From Pseudomonadota bacterium (GTDB taxonomy: Bacteria; Pseudomonadota; Gammaproteobacteria; Xanthomonadales; Xanthomonadaceae), in NCBI GenBank assembly GCA_023453655.1, contig JAEXTE010000298.1, positions 1 through 7,706 of the forward strand: a stretch of 7,706 nt of DNA. The letters are read 5' to 3'. Position 1 is the stretch's first letter. Each line of letters opens with the position of its first letter. The notes below the pieces were generated by a model. It did not search any database, was not told the origin of the DNA, and worked only from the letters and a program-made list of their open reading frames with translations. Both the position numbers and the translations under genes were made by a program. Of the stretch, positions 6,353 to 7,706 are shown one piece after another.

Positions 6353-7315
6353 TCAGCGCGAGAGCTGCAGCAGGGTCGAGGACACCCAGCCCTTGTTGCC
6401 GAGCTCGTCCTCGACCTCCCACATCACGCCCTCCTTGGTCCCGGTGGGATACAGCATCATGCCCACGTCGAGGTCGCGCACGACGCCCTTGCCGTCCGGG
6501 CCGGTGAACAGCCGCGCCGGCTTGGTCACGGTGACCGCCTGCTGGGCATTGGCCGCCGAGGCGTTCTCCGGCAGGCCGCCGAGCTGGGCGACCAGGTCGG
6601 TGTAGGCCTGGAGGTAGGCCAGGGTGATCACCTGGCCGAGTTCGGTGTTGGCGTAGCCGCCGACGCCCGCGGCTCCCAGGCCGCTGCCGCCGAACAGGCC
6701 GCCGCCCGCGCCCCAGCCGATGTCGGTCTTCTTGGCGTGGCCTTCGGCCATCGCGACCTGCTCGGACGAGCGCACGTCGGTGACGGTGAGCACCACGTCC
6801 GCGGTCTTGCTGCGGAAGTTCAGGCCGCCGACGATGGCGCCCGCGCGGCCGCCGATCAGGCCACCCAGCAGGCCGCCCACGGCGTTGCCGCCGGAATTGT
6901 TGTTGGCGCCGATCAGGTCGGGAACCATCACGTAGTCGGCGGCCTTGATCTGGCCCTTGCCGACGTTGGAGCGGTTGCGCAGCTCGCCGCCCGCGCCGAG
7001 GTCGCGCTCGCGCATGGCGGCGTCGAGGCCGGCGCCGCGGTCGACCAGGGTGAAGCAGCGCGACTTGTTGACGAACACCTTGATCAGGCGTGAGGGCGCC
7101 GGCAGCTGCTGGCCGGTCCACCAGTGCACGCCGTCCTCGGGCTCGAGCACCGAGATCGCGCCAAGCGGCTCGGCGCACACCGGGATCTGCGCCACCTGCT
7201 CCTGGCGACGCTCCTGCGCGCTCTGCCGCTGGGCCAGCGCCGGCGTGGCCGCGGCCAGCATGGCCACCGTCGAGATCGCGACTGCAAGCGTGCGCCTGCC
7301 ATTGAATACGGACAT
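6353..7315 (-). CDS. Exported CsgG-like protein with glycine zipper and C-terminal SH3-like domain
   Basis: The 320-residue product starts with a typical signal peptide (1-28; core LAVAISTVAMLAAA, cleavage after ALA). It has no lipobox cysteine, unlike the CsgG lipoprotein. Residues 50-240 follow the CsgG/HfaB pattern: a strand-helix opening (AISVLEPEDG, 53-62), SRCFTLVDRGAGLDAAMRER (85-104) like the family's 'f.vveR..l...l.E', KAADYVMVPDLIG (124-136), then alternating strands ADVVLTVTDVRSSEQVAMAEGHA (172-194). Two Gly-rich segments interrupt it: 142-164, with glycines at every fourth position from 143 to 163, and 199-220. Residues 260-320 look like a bacterial SH3 domain, with GWVSSTLLQL at the end. 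C47 and C87 could form a disulfide. The ATG at 7313-7315 has a strong AAGGGGAG site. Family assignment is by pattern; a role in outer-membrane assembly or secretion is inference. Confidence 0.72.
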   Translation of the reverse strand: MSVFNGRRTLAVAISTVAMLAAATPALAQRQSAQERRQEQVAQIPVCAEPLGAISVLEPEDGVHWWTGQQLPAPSRLIKVFVNKSRCFTLVDRGAGLDAAMRERDLGAGGELRNRSNVGKGQIKAADYVMVPDLIGANNNSGGNAVGGLLGGLIGGRAGAIVGGLNFRSKTADVVLTVTDVRSSEQVAMAEGHAKKTDIGWGAGGGLFGGSGLGAAGVGGYANTELGQVITLAYLQAYTDLVAQLGGLPENASAANAQQAVTVTKPARLFTGPDGKGVVRDLDVGMMLYPTGTKEGVMWEVEDELGNKGWVSSTLLQLSR

Positions 7316-7350
7316 GGTCTCCCCTTCTCCCTAAGTTGTCTGTGCGGACA

Positions 7351-7381
7351 CGCCACGGCGCGCCTTGTCCCCAGCGTGGCG
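7351..7381 (-). promoter_or_regulatory. Inverted repeats in the leader of the CsgG-like gene
   Basis: CGCCACG (7351-7357) and CGTGGCG (7375-7381) form a seven-pair stem around a 17-nt loop that contains the palindrome GGCGCGCC (7357-7364, sharing one base with the left arm). A smaller hairpin, GATGC (7381-7385) with GCATC (7391-7395), adjoins it. Both lie in the predicted leader of about 85 nt, upstream of the ribosome binding site. They could affect mRNA stability or bind a regulator; no known riboswitch is recognised. Confidence 0.3.
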
Positions 7382-7408
7382 ATGCGTCCTGCATCGCACG
7401 CGCGAAGG

Positions 7409-7436
7409 ATCTTAGCAGAGACGGATTTCGTTCCAG
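7409..7436 (-). promoter_or_regulatory. Candidate promoter of the CsgG-like gene
   Basis: On the minus strand, an extended -10 (TGC then TAAGAT, 7417-7409) follows CTGGAA (7436-7431) at a 16-bp spacing. Transcription would start near 7402, giving a leader of about 85 nt. The -35 contains GGAAC, reminiscent of envelope-stress sigma-E sites, but the -10 does not match that class. It lies in the 174-bp gap after dacC, so the gene probably has its own transcript. Confidence 0.4.
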
Positions 7437-7489
7437 GCAGCGGACAGGCGCGAAACGCGACCGCCGTCAAAGCGGACGAAGGACCCGGG

Positions 7490-7706
7490 TCAGACCGATT
7501 TCCACCACATCAGCAGCTCGTGCCAGAGACGCTTGAAGAAGCCCGCCTCCTCGACCGCATGCAGCGCCACGAGCGGGCGCTCGGCCACCACCTTGCCGTC
7601 CAGGGTCACGCGCACCTTGCCGATGGCCTGGCCCTTGGTGATCGGTGCGACCAGGGTCTCGGGCACGTCCATCGACGGCTTGAGCTGGTCGTACTTGCCG
7701 CGCGGC
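7490..7706 (-). CDS. dacC: D-alanyl-D-alanine carboxypeptidase (PBP5/6 type), C-terminal 71 residues
   Basis: Only the end of the gene is inside the window; it runs off the right edge. The visible part is the C-terminal beta-rich domain and membrane anchor of a low-molecular-weight PBP that removes the terminal D-Ala from peptidoglycan pentapeptides. It starts PRGKYDQLKPSMDVPETL, then APITKGQAIGKVRVTLDG and RPLVALHAVEEAGFF, matching PBP5/PBP6 in order and spacing. The last residues, FFKRLWHELLMWWKSV, form the amphipathic helix that attaches these enzymes to the periplasmic face of the inner membrane. The catalytic SxxK, SxN and KTG motifs lie outside the window and cannot be checked. In many Gammaproteobacteria this gene sits directly before ybeD-lipB-lipA; here the CsgG-like gene lies between. 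No clear terminator follows, apart from a 10-bp palindrome GACCCGGGTC (7482-7491) over the stop codon. Confidence 0.9.
   Translation of the reverse strand, partial: PRGKYDQLKPSMDVPETLVAPITKGQAIGKVRVTLDGKVVAERPLVALHAVEEAGFFKRLWHELLMWWKSV

Noticed and set aside
7409..7434. Sigma-E type promoter before the CsgG-like gene
   Set aside because: GGAAC matches the -35 core, but no GTC or TCTGA-type -10 lies at the required spacing; TGC-TAAGAT fits a housekeeping extended -10 better.
7482..7491. Palindrome GACCCGGGTC over the dacC stop as a terminator
   Set aside because: It is self-complementary with no loop and no following T-tract, so it would not make a usual termination hairpin.
1..7706. CRISPR array, insertion sequence, prophage, toxin-antitoxin pair, tRNA or rRNA
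   Set aside because: I saw no tandem repeat-spacer pattern, terminal inverted repeats with a transposase, phage gene, small toxin/antitoxin pair, or RNA gene on either strand.

Overview
The window is a high-GC (about 70% by eye) stretch of Gram-negative chromosome. The proteins, and the order PBP5/6-type dacC, DUF493 (ybeD), lipB, lipA, point to Gammaproteobacteria. The styles of LipA, Prc and the DUF493 protein suggest Xanthomonadaceae (Lysobacter, Luteimonas, Stenotrophomonas or Xanthomonas type). This placement is by recognition, not by search. There is no insertion sequence, phage gene, CRISPR array, tRNA or rRNA, and base composition is uniform, so this looks like core chromosome.

Layout, left to right. 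Positions 1-223 hold the first 74 codons of an unrecognised minus-strand gene. It diverges from ppa (437-988, plus strand), a family I soluble inorganic pyrophosphatase; the 213-bp region between them carries a promoter-like sequence and several dyads. ppa converges with a minus-strand gene for a six-helix ion-channel-like membrane protein (1008-1706) whose pore filter departs from the K+ channel signature. Upstream of it on the same strand is prc (1801-3987), a periplasmic tail-specific protease with an intact Ser/Lys dyad.

After a 204-bp spacer with hairpins comes the lipoate block, read right to left: DUF493/ybeD (5978-6256), lipB (5206-5922) and lipA (4192-5199). LipB transfers an octanoyl group from acyl carrier protein to lipoyl domains, and LipA inserts two sulfurs to make lipoate. 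lipB and lipA are 6 bp apart. A 19-codon mini-ORF exactly bridges ybeD and lipB. A promoter-like sequence just upstream of ybeD predicts a leaderless transcript.

Upstream of this block is an exported CsgG-like protein with a six-glycine zipper and a C-terminal SH3-like domain (6353-7315), bounded by its own candidate promoter and a strong hairpin terminator. The window closes with the last 71 codons of a D,D-carboxypeptidase (dacC, 7490-7706). The envelope theme (dacC, CsgG-like, prc, channel) runs beside the lipoate genes.

I see no complete undescribed system. The most interesting items are the non-canonical channel filter, the CsgG-like/glycine-zipper/SH3 protein lying between dacC and ybeD, and the predicted leaderless start plus mini-ORF in the ybeD-lipB-lipA operon.
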